Source: Longispora sp040681875
GTDB lineage: Bacteria > Actinomycetota > Actinomycetes > Mycobacteriales > Micromonosporaceae
DNA length: 64,000 nucleotides
Assembly (NCBI RefSeq): GCF_040681875.1
Contig: NZ_JBFAZP010000001.1
Location: 372,001-436,000 of the forward strand
Direction: 5' to 3'
The translations under genes and the position numbers were made by a program. Positions 1 to 9,058 of this stretch are shown piece after piece; position 1 is the first letter of the stretch; the number at the start of each line of letters is the position of its first letter. Under the pieces are notes generated by a model. It made no database searches, had not been told where the DNA came from, and saw nothing but the letters and a program-made list of their open reading frames with translations.

Positions 1-1
1 G

Positions 2-601
2 TACGCGCGGCTCGGCAACCCGCGCGGCGAGGCCGGGGCCCTGGCGGGGCTGGGCGCGGTGCACCGGATCCGGGGCGAGCTGGACGCCGCGTACGACTGC
101 CTCCGCCTCGCCCTCGCCTACTACGTGGCCGCCGACGACCGGCACGGCCAGGCGTACGTGCACGGCGCGCTCGGCATGGCCCTCCGCGTCGGCGGGAACC
201 TGCCGGCGGCGGCCGGGGCGCTGCGGACCGGCCTGCGGCTCGCCGGGGAGGTCGACGACACGCACCGGACCGCGCACCTGACCCACCAGCTCGGCCTGCT
301 GCGGCTGCGGTCCGGGGACCCGGCGGGGGCGCGGGCGGCGCTGGTGGCGGCGCTGGACCGGTTCGCGGCGCTCGGGGACGCGCACGGCGAGGCGTACTGC
401 CTGACGGACCTGGCCGGGTTCGAACGCGGGGACGCGGCGGTGCGGCTGCTGACCCGGGCGTGGGAGATCTTCGAGCGGATCGGCGACCGGCGGGCCCAGG
501 CGCGGACGGCGCGCCGGCTGGGCGAGTTGCACACGGGCGGGTCGCTGGCGGCGGCGTACACGTCGGAGGCTCTGCGGTTGCAGTCGACGGTGGACTCCTA
601 G
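2..601 (+). CDS. C-terminal part of a TPR protein (probably SARP/AfsR-type regulator), truncated by window edge
   Basis: The frame is open from base 2 to a TAG at 599-601 with no start inside the window, so this is the last ~199 residues of a larger protein. It consists of tandem 34-40 residue helical repeats of the tetratricopeptide type: Gly-Ala-Leu-Ala-Gly-Leu-Gly, then Ala-Tyr-x-His-Gly-Ala-Leu-Gly, then His-Gly-Glu-Ala-Tyr-Cys-Leu. Such repeats form the C-terminus of actinobacterial SARP/NB-ARC/TPR regulators like the one at 28821-31988, and this is the most likely identity. A stand-alone TPR protein cannot be excluded because the N-terminal domains lie outside the window. Confidence 0.7.
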   Translation, partial: YARLGNPRGEAGALAGLGAVHRIRGELDAAYDCLRLALAYYVAADDRHGQAYVHGALGMALRVGGNLPAAAGALRTGLRLAGEVDDTHRTAHLTHQLGLLRLRSGDPAGARAALVAALDRFAALGDAHGEAYCLTDLAGFERGDAAVRLLTRAWEIFERIGDRRAQARTARRLGELHTGGSLAAAYTSEALRLQSTVDS

Positions 602-710
602 CCCCCGCTCCGTCGGGCGGCCCGGACGCCCGGTCGAGCGGGGTGACCTCCCCGCGCCCAGGGGCGGCGGGACGGGGACCGGTCGGTTCAGGAGCCCGAG
701 GCCGACCCAC

Positions 711-740
711 GGCCGGATGGGTGCCCCCACCCGGCCGGCC
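711..740. terminator. Hairpin between convergent genes, probable bidirectional terminator
   Basis: GGCCGG-AT-GGGTG (711-723) pairs with CACCC-GG-CCGGCC (728-740) around a four-base loop, leaving one 2x2 internal loop. It lies in the 146-bp gap between the convergent TPR gene and the amidase gene, where a shared terminator is expected. There is no U-run, which is usual in high-GC actinomycetes. Confidence 0.45.
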
Positions 741-747
741 CCTGGCG

Positions 748-1842
748 TCAGACCCGGGTGACCCGGACCGCGTCGGCGATCACGTACTGGGTGCCCGACG
801 TCCACCGGCTCACCGCCACGAGGTCACGCGCCCCCGCCCCGAACGCGAACGTCCCCAGGTCCCGCCACCCGCCCCCGCCGACCTGCTGGTTCACGGTCAC
901 GGTCCGGCTGCCCCCGGAGGCGAACACCACGAACGGGGTGGCCGCGTTGTAGCCGGGGTCGGCCGGGTACCAGGTCTCGACCCTGTAGTTCGCCGCCGCC
1001 GGCAGGGTGGCCGAGAAGTAGGCGGCGTCGCTGGCCCCGACCGGGGTGGCGAACCGGTAGTCGCCGCCGTGCCGCTGGGCGGAGAAGCTGGACACGTCCC
1101 AGGCGGCCGACGCCCGGAAGCCGGCGGACGCGTTGTCGACGACGACCGAGAACGCCGGGGTGCCGTTGAGCCGGGCCGCCACGTCGAGGCGCAGCTGCGG
1201 GAGCCTGGCGTAGAACGCGTCGCCGGGGCAGCTGGTGGACACGTAGTCGCGGTGCCCGTAGATCTTCGTCGGCGCGATCGCGTACTTCTCGCAGATGTAC
1301 GCGCACAGGCCGACCAGCGCGGTCCACTGGGCGGTGGTGGGCGTGGCCGAGGTGTAGGTGCCCTCGTTCTCGATCCCGATCGCCTGGTTGTTCTGCCCCG
1401 GGCAGTGCGCGCCGACCACCATGCCGTTGCCGCTGGTCAGGTGGGCGAGGCTGAAGTGCCGGCCCTCGGTGACGTACCCGCCCCGGCTGACCGTGAGGTG
1501 CTGGCCGGTGTCGGACCAGTGGTTGCTGTCCATGTGGAAGTTCTGGATGGCCCGGGCCAGGGAGTGGGCGTGCGCCTGGGAGTAGTCGGTGACGTTCGGG
1601 GTGGCGGTGTGGTGGATCAGGATCTTGTTGGCGTCGGTGCTGATCTCGGTGAGCGGGTCGGCCGGCGGGCGGGCACCCCAGGCGGCGCAGCTGGCGATGG
1701 CGGGCGCGGGCACGGCCGCCGAGGCGGGGCCCGCGAGTTCCAGGCCGCCGACGGTGGCGCCGGCGCCGAGCGCGACGGCGCCCCGGAACACGGACCGGCG
1801 GGACAGGGCGGCGGTGAGGGGGGCGCGGTCGGGGTCGGACAT
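748..1842 (-). CDS. Secreted N-acetylmuramoyl-L-alanine amidase (Amidase_2/PGRP type) with C-terminal golvesin-like domain
   Basis: This 364-aa exported enzyme should cleave the amide bond between N-acetylmuramic acid and L-Ala in peptidoglycan. A twin-arginine signal (SRRSVFRG, residues 14-21, then a hydrophobic stretch ending Ala-Ser-Ala-Ala) directs it to the Tat pathway. Zinc ligands of the Amidase_2 fold are visible as the His-His pair at 77-78 (IHHTAT), His197 (YGHRDY) and Cys205 (TSCPGDA). Residues ~225-364 resemble the golvesin/Xly CBD-like beta domain found C-terminal in actinobacterial wall hydrolases. ATG 1842 is chosen because GGAGG lies just upstream; an in-frame start at 1932 would add 30 residues without signal features. 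The start region contains the palindrome CTCCATGGAG, which could mask the ribosome site. Confidence 0.9.
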   Translation of the reverse strand: MSDPDRAPLTAALSRRSVFRGAVALGAGATVGGLELAGPASAAVPAPAIASCAAWGARPPADPLTEISTDANKILIHHTATPNVTDYSQAHAHSLARAIQNFHMDSNHWSDTGQHLTVSRGGYVTEGRHFSLAHLTSGNGMVVGAHCPGQNNQAIGIENEGTYTSATPTTAQWTALVGLCAYICEKYAIAPTKIYGHRDYVSTSCPGDAFYARLPQLRLDVAARLNGTPAFSVVVDNASAGFRASAAWDVSSFSAQRHGGDYRFATPVGASDAAYFSATLPAAANYRVETWYPADPGYNAATPFVVFASGGSRTVTVNQQVGGGGWRDLGTFAFGAGARDLVAVSRWTSGTQYVIADAVRVTRV

Positions 1843-1948
1843 GTTTCCTCCATGGAGGAGTAGGGACGGATGACCGCCCCGCGCAGCGCCACCCTTTCTA
1901 TCAGCGATCTTGGATGGACTCAAGGGTGCCAATTGATAGTTAGACTAC

Positions 1949-1978
1949 TTGACAAATAATGCCATGATCCGCTGTGAT
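1949..1978 (+). promoter_or_regulatory. Candidate promoter for the metallophosphatase operon
   Basis: A perfect -35 hexamer TTGACA (1949-1954) is followed after 18 bases by TGTGAT (1973-1978), a weak -10. It lies in the ~290-bp divergent gap and points towards the gene starting at 2135, about 150 bases upstream of its start. The surrounding stretch (1895-1965) is noticeably AT-richer than its neighbours. Confidence 0.35.
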
Positions 1979-2134
1979 CGACCCAACGGCTCGGCGCGGC
2001 CTCCCCCCGTGAGGTGACGCGCTCAGTACGAAGCACTGACCCGGCCGTCGGTGGGCCCCTGCGCCCGCCGAGCCACAGCCCTCCCCATGGGGGCGGTGGG
2101 GTCCGTCCGCGTTTCCGCTGACCAGGAGGCAGAC

Positions 2135-3490
2135 GTGTTCCGTTTGCGCCATACCGTCATACCCATCACCCTCGTCGCGGCCCTGCTAGGCGTCGGGGTC
2201 ACCGCCGCCGAGGCCGCCGACCCGCTGCTGTCCCGCGACAAGCCCGCCACCGCGTCGTCGGTGGAGTCGTCCAGTTACTCCGCCAACAAGGCCGTGGACG
2301 GCACGACCAGCACCCGGTGGGCCTCCCAGGAGGGCCACGACCCCGAGTGGCTCCAGGTGGACCTCGGCGCGGTGTCCGCCGTGTCCCGGATCAAGGTGGT
2401 CTGGGAGGCCGCCTACGCCAAGAAGTACACGTTCGACCTGTCCAACGACGGGACCAACTGGACCCGGGTGCACACCACCACCGACGGCGACGGGGGTACC
2501 GACGACCGCACCGGCCTGTCCGGGGCCGGCCGCTACGTCCGGGTGAACGGCACCCAGCGCGGCACGTCCTACGGGTACTCGATCAAGGAACTCGAGGTGT
2601 ACGGCACCACGGGCCCCGGCCCGTCCCCGAGCCCCTCGGCCAGCGCGAGCCCGACCACCGGCCCGACGGCGTCCCCCTCACCGGGCGGCGGCTCCTTCGT
2701 CGTCGCGGCGGCCGGGGACATCGCCGACCAGTGCACGGCGTCCTCGTCGAGCTGTCAGCACCCGAAGACGGCCAAGCTCGTGACGAACATGAACCCCAAG
2801 TTCGTGGTCACCATGGGCGACAACCAGTACGACGACGCGCGGCTGTCGGACTACAAGTCCTACTACGACACCACGTGGGGCGCGTTCAAGGCCAAGACCC
2901 GGCCCGTGCCCGGCAACCACGAGACCTACGACCCGGCGGGCTTCGAGGTCGGCTACAAGGGCTACTACGGCTCCATCGCCTTCCCCCAGGGCAAGAGCTA
3001 CTACAGCTACAACGAGGGCAACTGGCACTTCGTCGCCCTGGACTCCAACCTGTTCGACACCCCCGAGCAGCTCAACTGGTTGAAGGCCGACCTGGCCGCC
3101 AACACCAAGGGCTGCATCGCGGCGTACTACCACCACCCGCTGTTCAGCTCCGGTGAGCACGGCAACGACCCGGTCAGCAAGCCGGTGTGGGACGCGCTGT
3201 ACGCGGCCCGCGCCGACCTGGTCCTCAACGGACACGACCACCACTACGAGCGGTTCGGCCCGCAGACCCCCACGGCGCAGAGCAACGCCAACGGCATCGT
3301 GGAGATCCTGGGCGGCATGGGCGGCGCGCCGCCGTACGCGATCGAGAACGTGCAGCCCAACAGCCTCAAGCGGATCACCGGCAAGTTCGGTGTGCTCAAG
3401 CTGAACTTCACGGACACGACGTTCACCTCGACCCTCATCGGGGCGGACAACAGCGTGCTGGACACCAGCCCGACGTACACCTGCCACTGA
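2135..3490 (+). CDS. Secreted metallophosphoesterase with N-terminal F5/8-type (discoidin) carbohydrate-binding domain
   Basis: A 451-aa secreted hydrolase, probably acting on phosphomonoesters outside the cell. Order: signal peptide (residues 1-27, cleavage near Ala-Glu-Ala-Ala-Asp); discoidin/F5-8C domain (~30-170, ending in the typical Ile-Lys-Glu-Leu-Glu-Val-Tyr-Gly); Pro/Ser/Thr linker; calcineurin-like domain to the end. The metal-binding motifs are present in order: GDI, GDNQYDD, GNHE, HHPLFSS and NGHDHHYERF. GTG 2135 is preferred because AGGAGG sits five bases upstream and the signal peptide starts there; an upstream ATG at 2051 gives no signal. The MFS gene begins one base after its stop, so the two are co-transcribed and probably translationally coupled. 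Confidence 0.9.
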   Translation: MFRLRHTVIPITLVAALLGVGVTAAEAADPLLSRDKPATASSVESSSYSANKAVDGTTSTRWASQEGHDPEWLQVDLGAVSAVSRIKVVWEAAYAKKYTFDLSNDGTNWTRVHTTTDGDGGTDDRTGLSGAGRYVRVNGTQRGTSYGYSIKELEVYGTTGPGPSPSPSASASPTTGPTASPSPGGGSFVVAAAGDIADQCTASSSSCQHPKTAKLVTNMNPKFVVTMGDNQYDDARLSDYKSYYDTTWGAFKAKTRPVPGNHETYDPAGFEVGYKGYYGSIAFPQGKSYYSYNEGNWHFVALDSNLFDTPEQLNWLKADLAANTKGCIAAYYHHPLFSSGEHGNDPVSKPVWDALYAARADLVLNGHDHHYERFGPQTPTAQSNANGIVEILGGMGGAPPYAIENVQPNSLKRITGKFGVLKLNFTDTTFTSTLIGADNSVLDTSPTYTCH

Positions 3491-3491
3491 T

Positions 3492-4688
3492 ATGTACGTC
3501 GCACTCGACCGGGACGCGCGTCGCGCGTCCCGGTCCGGGCGGGTCGCCGGCACGGTGCTCGTGCTCGGCACGGTCAGCCTGGTCACCGACATCTCCTCCG
3601 AGATGGTCACCGCCGTCCTGCCGCTCTACCTGGTGCTCGGGCTGGGACTCAGCCCCCTCCAGTTCGGCTTCCTCGACGGGCTGTACGGGGGCGTCACCGC
3701 CCTCGTCCGGCTCGCCGGGGGCCGGGCGGCCGACCGCTGGCAGCGGCACAAGCTCGTCGCCGGGATCGGCTACGGACTGTCCGCGCTGTCCCGGTTCGGG
3801 TTCCTGGTGGGCACCATGCCCTGGCTGGTCGGGGCGCTCGTCGTCGACCGGGCCGGCAAGGGCATCCGGACCGCGCCCCGCGACGCGCTGATCACCCTCA
3901 GCTCGCCGGCCGGGGCGCTGGGCCGGGCGTTCGGGGTGCACCGGGCGATGGACACGGCCGGGGCGCTCCTCGGTCCGCTGGTCGCGTTCGCGATCCTCGC
4001 GGTGGCGTCCGGCGGGTACGACGCCGTGTTCGTGGTCAGCGGCTGCATCGGCGGCTTCGGGGTACTGCTGCTGGCGCTGTTCGTCAAGGAGGCCCCCCGG
4101 ATCGCCCGCGAGGCGGTGGCCGCCCGGGTCACGGCCGGGCCGGCGGTGCGGCGGATCTGCCTGACCGCCGCGCTGCTCGGGGTCGTGACGGTCGCCGACC
4201 CGTTCGTCTACCTGGTGCTCCGCGACCGGCTCGCGCTCCCCGACACGTACTTCCCGCTGCTGCCCCTCGGCACGGCGGGGATCTACCTGGCCCTCGCCGT
4301 ACCCGCCGGCATCCTGGCGGACCGGTTCGGCCGGCGCACCGTGTTCCTCGCGGGGCACGGAGCGCTCGGGCTCGCGTACCTGCTGCTGCTCTCGCCGTTG
4401 GCCGGCGCGGGCCTGCTCGTGGCGACCCTCGCCCTGCACGGGGTGTTCTACGCGGCCACCGACGGCGTGCTGATGGCGCTGGCCGGCCCGCTGTCGACCC
4501 CCGAGCGCCGGACCGGGACCCTCGCCCTGGTGCAGACGGCGCAGGCGGTGGCCCGGTTGTTCTCCTCGGTGCTGTTCGGCGCGGCGTGGACCGGTTGGGG
4601 GCTGACGGCCGCGCTGGCCGCCGCCGCCGTCGGGCTCGTGCTCGCGCTGGCCTGCGCCCCGTTCCTGCTGCCGAAGGAGGTCCCGTGA
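3492..4688 (+). CDS. MFS transporter
   Basis: A 398-aa, 12-helix major facilitator protein. The loop 2-3 motif reads Gly-Gly-Arg-Ala-Ala-Asp-Arg-Trp-Gln-Arg-His-Lys, and a second basic loop, Asp-Arg-Ala-Gly-Lys-Gly-Ile-Arg-Thr-Ala-Pro-Arg-Asp, is typical of a bacterial MFS subgroup with no fixed substrate. Its ATG lies one base after the phosphatase stop, and its own stop overlaps the next start (GTGA at 4685-4688). Such coupling suggests a shared physiological job with the secreted phosphatase and the TolB-like protein. The substrate cannot be read from sequence. Confidence 0.88.
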   Translation: MYVALDRDARRASRSGRVAGTVLVLGTVSLVTDISSEMVTAVLPLYLVLGLGLSPLQFGFLDGLYGGVTALVRLAGGRAADRWQRHKLVAGIGYGLSALSRFGFLVGTMPWLVGALVVDRAGKGIRTAPRDALITLSSPAGALGRAFGVHRAMDTAGALLGPLVAFAILAVASGGYDAVFVVSGCIGGFGVLLLALFVKEAPRIAREAVAARVTAGPAVRRICLTAALLGVVTVADPFVYLVLRDRLALPDTYFPLLPLGTAGIYLALAVPAGILADRFGRRTVFLAGHGALGLAYLLLLSPLAGAGLLVATLALHGVFYAATDGVLMALAGPLSTPERRTGTLALVQTAQAVARLFSSVLFGAAWTGWGLTAALAAAAVGLVLALACAPFLLPKEVP

Positions 4689-5626
4689 GGACCCGACTGT
4701 GGATCGCCCTGGCCGCGACGGTGGCGCTGGTCGCCGTCGCCCTGGGGTACACCGTGCACGCCGCCCGCCGGGTCACGGCCGGGGGCGCGGCGCTGACCCT
4801 GGACGCCGGGGCCACCCTGTTCCGGGGGCCCGACGGCCGGGTGTCGGCCCGCACCCCGGAGGGCGGCGTAACCGTCGGGGAGCGCACCTGCGACCGGTTC
4901 TCGGCGGCGTCGGGGGTCGGGCTGTGCCTGGTCGTGCAGCCCGGCGCGGTGGCGACCACCACCGCGATCGTCCTGGACGGCTCGCTGCGGGAGACCCGGC
5001 GGATCCAGCTCGCCGGCATCCCCAGCCGGGCCCGGGTGTCGCCGTCCGGCCGGTTCCTGGCGTGGACCACGTTCACGACGGGTGACTCCTACGCCGCGGC
5101 GGGCACGTTCTCCACGGCCACCGGCATCCTGGACGGCCGAACCGGCAACCTGGTCACGAACATCGAGAACCTCCAGTTGTACGTGGACGGGCAGCGCTAC
5201 CACGCGCCCGACGTCAACTTCTGGGGCGTGACCTTCTCCGCCGACGACAACACGTTCTACGCGACCGTGGCGACCAGGGGCCGCACCCATCTCGTGAAGG
5301 GCGACTTCGCCGGGTGGCGGGTCGAGACGGTGCGGGAGAACGTCGAGTGCCCGTCGCTGTCGCCGGACGGCCGGCGGGTCGCGTACAAGAAGAAGGTCGG
5401 TTCGGGGTGGCGGTTGCACGTCCTGGATCTGTCCACCCTGGCCGACACTCCCCTCGCCGAGTCCGCCGAGGTGGACGACCAGGCGGTCTGGTTCGGCGAC
5501 ACCACGGTCGGCTACGGCCGGGCCGGGACGGTGTGGACGGTGCCGGCCGACGGCTCCGGCGCGCCCACCCGCCTCGTTGAGGGAACCTCACCTTCCCCCG
5601 CGCTGGCGGCTCCACAAACGGGGTGA
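4685..5626 (+). CDS. Membrane-anchored TolB/PD40-like beta-propeller protein, function unknown
   Basis: A 313-aa protein with an N-terminal membrane anchor (residues ~4-24) followed by repeats of the WD40-like/PD40 kind, for example Ala-Arg-Val-Ser-Pro-Ser-Gly-Arg-Phe-Leu-Ala-Trp and Ser-Leu-Ser-Pro-Asp-Gly-Arg-Arg-Val-Ala-Tyr. These usually fold as an extracytoplasmic propeller that binds proteins or ligands. The GTG at 4685 overlaps the MFS stop by four bases and has AAGGAGG just upstream, which settles the start against a longer frame from 4586. Its role is probably as an accessory to the preceding exporter; no catalytic motif is seen. Confidence 0.78.
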   Translation: MRTRLWIALAATVALVAVALGYTVHAARRVTAGGAALTLDAGATLFRGPDGRVSARTPEGGVTVGERTCDRFSAASGVGLCLVVQPGAVATTTAIVLDGSLRETRRIQLAGIPSRARVSPSGRFLAWTTFTTGDSYAAAGTFSTATGILDGRTGNLVTNIENLQLYVDGQRYHAPDVNFWGVTFSADDNTFYATVATRGRTHLVKGDFAGWRVETVRENVECPSLSPDGRRVAYKKKVGSGWRLHVLDLSTLADTPLAESAEVDDQAVWFGDTTVGYGRAGTVWTVPADGSGAPTRLVEGTSPSPALAAPQTG

Positions 5627-5646
5627 GAGGGCATAACATCGGTGCA

Positions 5647-6990
5647 ATGGTGACCACTTCGGATCAGACTGCTGTCGTGATCGGAGCCGGGATCGCCGGC
5701 CTGTCCGCCGCCCGCGCCCTGGCCAACCACTTCGGCCGGGTGGTCGTCCTCGACCGCGACCGGCTCCCCGACGCCGCCGACCCCCGCCGGGGGGTGCCGC
5801 AGGGCGGGCACGGCCACGTGCTGCTGCTCGCCGGGCTGCGGGCCCTGGAGGAACTGTTCGGCGACGTGACCGAGGAGCTGCTGGCCGCCGGCGCGAGCGC
5901 GTTCGACGCCGGGCTGGGGCTGCGGTTCCACCGGTTCGGGTACAGCTGGCCGATCGACGAGCCGCTGGGGCTGCGGCTGGTGTCGTTCAGCCGGCCGCTG
6001 CTGGAGCTGACCCTGCGCAACCGGGTGACCAAGTTGCCGGCCGTCGAGTTCCGCGACACGGTGGCCGTCACCGAACTGACCGGCGCGGACGGCCGGGTCA
6101 CCGGGGTCCGCCTCGACGACGGGACGACGATCGACACCGGCCTGGTCGTCGACTGCACCGGCCGGGGCTCGCGCTCCGACCGCTGGCTGGGCGCGCTGGG
6201 CCACGAGGCCCCGAAGGTCACCGAGGTCAAGATCGGCGTGGGGTACGCGAGCCGGCTGTACCGCCGCTCCCCCGACGACCTGGCCCAGGGCAACGCCGTG
6301 CTCGTCGTGCCCGCCCCGCCCCACGAGCTCCGGGTCGGCCTGGCGCTGCCCGTGGAGGGCGACCGCTGGGTGGTGACCCTGGGCGGCTGGCACGGGGCGT
6401 ACCCGCGCGACGAGGCCGGCTTCCGCGAGCACATCGACCTCCTGCCGCACCCCGACCTGGCCCACCTGCTCGCCCGCAGCGAACCCGTGTCGGAGATCGT
6501 CTACCACCAGTTCCCGTCGAGCCGGCGGCGGCACTTCGAGGACCTGGCCGCCCCGCCCACGGGCTACCTCGCCCTCGGGGACGCGATCTGCAGCTTCAAC
6601 CCCATCTACGGCCAGGGCATGACCTGCGCGGCCCTGGAGGCCCTCGAACTCGACCGGCTGCTGGCCACCCGGCGGACGGTGACCGCCGGACTGTCCACGG
6701 AGTACTACCGGGCCGCCGCCCGGACCATCGCCACCCCGTGGCGGTTCGCGGTCGGCGGGGACTTCGCCTACCCGCTCACCGAGGGCCCCCGGCCCCGGGC
6801 CATCGGTTTCCTCAACTGGTACACCCGCAAGATGCAGGAGGCCGCAGGGGTGGACCTGGGCGTGCGGCGCATCTTCACCTCCGTGCAGCACCTGGTCACC
6901 CCGCCTTCCGTCCTGCAACGGCCGGCGATGATGTGGAAGGTGTTCTGGGCGGCCCGGCGGGCTACAGCACGACGAGCTCGCGCCCGGTGA
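5647..6990 (+). CDS. FAD-dependent oxidoreductase (hydroxylase/halogenase/geranylgeranyl reductase-like superfamily)
   Basis: A 447-aa flavoprotein. The dinucleotide fold is at the N-terminus (Val-Ile-Gly-Ala-Gly-Ile-Ala-Gly-Leu-Ser-Ala-Ala, ending Val-Leu-Asp-Arg-Asp), and the second FAD motif is the GD box (Leu-Ala-Leu-Gly-Asp-Ala-Ile-Cys-Ser-Phe-Asn-Pro) near residue 315, followed by the conserved Gly-Gln-Gly-Met. A specific substrate is not evident, and no halogenase WxWxIP motif was seen. ATG 5647 is 20 bases after the TolB-like stop. The 3' end overlaps the convergent M24 peptidase gene by 29 bases, so neither gene can have a terminator between them. Confidence 0.85.
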   Translation: MVTTSDQTAVVIGAGIAGLSAARALANHFGRVVVLDRDRLPDAADPRRGVPQGGHGHVLLLAGLRALEELFGDVTEELLAAGASAFDAGLGLRFHRFGYSWPIDEPLGLRLVSFSRPLLELTLRNRVTKLPAVEFRDTVAVTELTGADGRVTGVRLDDGTTIDTGLVVDCTGRGSRSDRWLGALGHEAPKVTEVKIGVGYASRLYRRSPDDLAQGNAVLVVPAPPHELRVGLALPVEGDRWVVTLGGWHGAYPRDEAGFREHIDLLPHPDLAHLLARSEPVSEIVYHQFPSSRRRHFEDLAAPPTGYLALGDAICSFNPIYGQGMTCAALEALELDRLLATRRTVTAGLSTEYYRAAARTIATPWRFAVGGDFAYPLTEGPRPRAIGFLNWYTRKMQEAAGVDLGVRRIFTSVQHLVTPPSVLQRPAMMWKVFWAARRATARRARAR

Positions 6991-8077
6991 CGTTCAGGCG
7001 CTCGCCGCCGTCCGGGGTGCACACCACGATGTCCTCGATCCGCGCGCCGTGCCGGCCCGGCAGGTAGACGCCGGGCTCCACGGAGAACGCCATCCCCGGT
7101 TCCAGGGGCCGGGTCGAGCCGGCCACGATGTACGGCTCCTCGTGGGTCTCCAGGCCGATGCCGTGCCCGGTCCGGTGGATGAACCGGTCCCCGTAGCCGG
7201 CGGCGGTGATCAGGTCGCGGCCGACCGCGTCGAGCGCCTCGGCCGTCAGCCCGGGCCGCACCGCCTCGGTCTGGGCGGTCTGGGCGGCGAGCAGCACGGC
7301 GTAGTACTCCAGGAAGTCGGCGGGCGGGGCGCCGACGGCGTAGGTGCGGGTGGAGTCCGAGCAGTACCCGTCGGGCATCGTGCCGCCGATGTCCACCACC
7401 ACCGGGTCACCGGCCCCGATCACCCGGTCGGACACCTCGTGGTGCGGGCTGGCCCCGTTCGGGCCGGACGCGACGATGACGAAGTCGACCCGGGCGTGCC
7501 CCTCCGCGAGGAGGGCCTCGGCGATGTCGCGGCCCACCTCCCGCTCGGTGCGGCCCGCGCGCAGCCAGTCGGCCATCCGGGTGTGCACCCGGTCGATGGC
7601 CGCCCCGGCCCGGCGCAGCGCCGCGACCTCCGCCGGGGACTTGCGCATCCGCAACCCGTGCAGCAGCGGCCCCGCCAGGCCCTGTTCGGCCCCGGGCAGC
7701 GCGGCCCGGAAGCCGAACACCTTCTCCGCCCACATGTGGTCGTCCACGGCGACCCGGCCGACGCCCCTGGCCAGCCGGCCCGCGACCAGCGCGTACGGGT
7801 CCTCGGTCTCCGCCCAGCCCGCGATCTCGATGCCCAGCCCACCGACCGGGGACGCCTCGGCGGCCGGCTTCTCCAGGCGGGGCACGACGAGGAACGCCTC
7901 GCCCTCGGCCGGCAGCACCAGGCAGGTGAGCCGTTCCAGCGGCAGCGCCTCGTACCCGGTCAGGTAGCGCAGGTCGGGGCCCGGGGAGACCAGCAGGGCG
8001 TCGTACCCGGCGGCGACGGCGGCCGCGCGGGCCCGGTCGAGCCGGTCGGCCGGGTACAGCTCAGCGTCGTGGGTCAC
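6962..8077 (-). CDS. M24 family metallopeptidase (Xaa-Pro aminopeptidase/dipeptidase-like)
   Basis: A 371-aa cytosolic peptidase expected to remove residues N-terminal to proline. The N-terminal creatinase-like domain (~1-130, with Tyr-Leu-Thr-Gly-Tyr-Glu) precedes the pita-bread catalytic domain. The five metal ligands are all visible: Asp in VVDIGG, Asp in CSDSTRTY, His in HRTGHGIG, Glu in THEEPY and Glu in RIEDIV. It starts with GTG at 8077, with GGGGG just upstream. The SMP-30-like gene ends ten bases before it on the same strand, so they probably form an operon. Confidence 0.92.
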   Translation of the reverse strand: MTHDAELYPADRLDRARAAAVAAGYDALLVSPGPDLRYLTGYEALPLERLTCLVLPAEGEAFLVVPRLEKPAAEASPVGGLGIEIAGWAETEDPYALVAGRLARGVGRVAVDDHMWAEKVFGFRAALPGAEQGLAGPLLHGLRMRKSPAEVAALRRAGAAIDRVHTRMADWLRAGRTEREVGRDIAEALLAEGHARVDFVIVASGPNGASPHHEVSDRVIGAGDPVVVDIGGTMPDGYCSDSTRTYAVGAPPADFLEYYAVLLAAQTAQTEAVRPGLTAEALDAVGRDLITAAGYGDRFIHRTGHGIGLETHEEPYIVAGSTRPLEPGMAFSVEPGVYLPGRHGARIEDIVVCTPDGGERLNVTGRELVVL

Positions 8078-8087
8078 GGCCCCCAGC

Positions 8088-8975
8088 CTAGTGACCGGTG
8101 GCCGGGGAGACGGCCGTTTCGGGCGCCAACCGCACGGCGCTCACCGTGAACGGGGCCCGGGCCGTGCCCTCCCGACCGGCGAGGAACTGCGAGTTGACCA
8201 GCAGGAACCGGCCGTCGAGGTGCGCGATGGTCGTCGGGTGGTCGGCGGCGGGCCGGTCCCAGCGGTGTGTGATCCGCCCGGACCGCGCGTCGGGGGCCAG
8301 CTCGATCCGGCTGACGTAGAAGGCGACGTCGCCCTCCAGGAGTTCGGCGTTGTCGCAGGTGTACAGCGCGCCGTCGACGAGGACCATGCCGTCGGCGGCC
8401 AGTTCGCCGTCGAGGGTGACGTGCTCGGCGGCGCGGGTGGCCACGTCGACCCGCCACAGCACCTCGGTGCCCTGGGCGGCGATCAGCAGGGTCGCGCCGT
8501 CGTGCACGGCGACGATCCCGTTCAGGTAGGGCAAGTCCTCGGCGGCGCCCAGGACCAGCCACTCCTCGGCCTCGCCGATCTCCGCCCCGACCGGCACCCG
8601 CCACACGACGGGCCGCTCGGAGTCGGTGACGTAGGCGTACTCGCCGACGACGAACACGTCGTTGAGCAGGGTCAGCTCCGCCGGCACCCGGCACCGCGCG
8701 ACCAGGGCGCCGCCCGCCAGGTCGTAGGCGAACAGGTAGCCGGTCCGTGAGCCGCAGACCAGCAGCCGGCCGTGCCCGTCGACGGCCATGCCGAGCGCGC
8801 CGGTCCGGCCGTCGGCGCCCGCGGGCTGCCACACCTCCAGCTCGGGGCGGTCCGTGTGGCCCCGGTAGACGGTGCCCTGCCGGGCGCTGGACACGTAGAA
8901 GCTGCGGCCGTCGGGGCCCTCGGTGATGCCCTCGGGAAACACGTCCTCGCCGGGCAGTACGTAGTCTGTGGTCAC
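8088..8975 (-). CDS. SMP-30/gluconolactonase/LRE-like beta-propeller protein
   Basis: A 295-aa protein with the SMP-30/gluconolactonase pattern: Phe-Pro-Glu-Gly-Ile-Thr-Glu-Gly-Pro-Asp-Gly near the N-terminus, Asn-Asp-Val-Phe-Val at mid-length, and Leu-Asn-Gly-Ile-Val further on. These supply the Glu/Asn/Asp metal ligands of the six-bladed family. It may hydrolyse a lactone; several homologues of this type are annotated only as superoxide dismutase-like or hypothetical. GTG 8975 is preferred because the conserved region starts immediately after it, and an upstream start would overlap the divergent gene's promoter. There is no signal peptide. Confidence 0.75.
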   Translation of the reverse strand: MTTDYVLPGEDVFPEGITEGPDGRSFYVSSARQGTVYRGHTDRPELEVWQPAGADGRTGALGMAVDGHGRLLVCGSRTGYLFAYDLAGGALVARCRVPAELTLLNDVFVVGEYAYVTDSERPVVWRVPVGAEIGEAEEWLVLGAAEDLPYLNGIVAVHDGATLLIAAQGTEVLWRVDVATRAAEHVTLDGELAADGMVLVDGALYTCDNAELLEGDVAFYVSRIELAPDARSGRITHRWDRPAADHPTTIAHLDGRFLLVNSQFLAGREGTARAPFTVSAVRLAPETAVSPATGH

Positions 8976-9058
8976 AGCCGGCGATGCTAGTCCTACCGCC
9001 CGACAACTGCCACGGTGTTGCCAGGACCCGACCCGGGACGGCTGGCAGGATGGGTGCC